38,279 nt of DNA from Sphingobium psychrophilum. Lineage in GTDB: Bacteria > Pseudomonadota > Alphaproteobacteria > Sphingomonadales > Sphingomonadaceae. Positions 38,279-38,279 of this stretch are shown here, in pieces; position 1 is the first letter of the stretch; each line of letters begins with the position of its first letter. A program made the translations under genes and the position numbers. The notes under the pieces were generated by a model. The model was not told the DNA's origin, searched no databases, and worked only from the letters and a program-made list of their open reading frames with translations. The stretch covers positions 1-38,279 of the forward strand of contig NZ_JABBFV010000028.1 of NCBI RefSeq assembly GCF_012927105.1, written 5' to 3'.

Positions 38279-38279
38279 T

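Noticed and set aside
1..38279. CRISPR arrays, rRNA or complete tRNA genes, and complete insertion sequences
   Set aside because: No regularly spaced short repeats, rRNA-like stretches, tRNA folds or intact transposase genes were seen on reading the window.

Overview
The window looks like an accessory, plasmid- or island-type segment of an alphaproteobacterium, most likely a sphingomonad. This is an inference from the high G+C content, the family content, the replication-initiator-like and pRiA4b-type remnants, and an intergenic palindrome of a kind common in alphaproteobacteria. No rRNA or tRNA genes and no core housekeeping genes were seen. Two surface-polysaccharide loci fill about 28 kb. 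A mosaic of mobile-element debris, toxin-antitoxin genes and a small third glycan cassette fills the rest.

Region A (about 1-11.8 kb) is a mixed-orientation polysaccharide locus with clear signs of decay. On the minus strand it has an Alg13/Alg14-like (PssE/PssD-like) split glycosyltransferase, the frameshifted 3' end of a UDP-glucose dehydrogenase gene, and an acyltransferase-3 gene broken by a one-base frameshift in a G5 run. A plus-strand pair follows, encoding a membrane-anchored GH5-like protein and an aldo/keto reductase. Next is a minus-strand pair (Wzx flippase and F420-hydrogenase-beta-like Fe-S protein) divergent from a plus-strand pair (polysaccharide pyruvyl transferase and GT2). 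A left-handed beta-helix O-acetyltransferase closes the region. The divergent intergenic regions carry inverted repeats built on GCAGCA/TGCTGC.

Region B (about 12.3-28.3 kb) is one long minus-strand array, probably an operon, read from 28.3 kb down to 12.3 kb. The order is GT4, GT2, GT4, acyl carrier protein, MBOAT acyltransferase, membrane-anchored SGNH-like protein, GT4, Wzy-type polymerase, Wzx flippase, WecB/TagA/CpsF glycosyltransferase, GH74-like secreted beta-propeller protein, and an OafA-type acyltransferase fused to an SGNH domain. Together these could assemble, flip, polymerise, acylate and trim a repeat-unit polysaccharide. No initiating phosphoglycosyltransferase and no Wza/Wzb/Wzc export genes are present, so those must lie elsewhere. 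The most interesting part is the ACP-MBOAT-SGNH trio. It has the composition of DltC-DltB-DltD without DltA, and suggests carrier-protein-dependent acylation of an exported glycan.

Region C (about 28.4-38.3 kb) is a mosaic. It holds a diverged duplicate of an unknown coding segment flanking a replication-initiator remnant, a ParDE-type toxin-antitoxin pair, a nested palindromic intergenic repeat, a DUF2786-like protein, and an FkbM methyltransferase plus Wzx pair. These are followed by two decayed tandem tyrosine-recombinase remnants, a HipBA-type system with a palindromic operator, a small ribbon-helix-helix-like protein, an IHF/HU-type DNA-binding protein and a VanZ-like protein. Two diverged copies of a roughly 228-bp direct repeat, each carrying the 3' end of the VanZ-like gene, bracket the IHF/HU gene.
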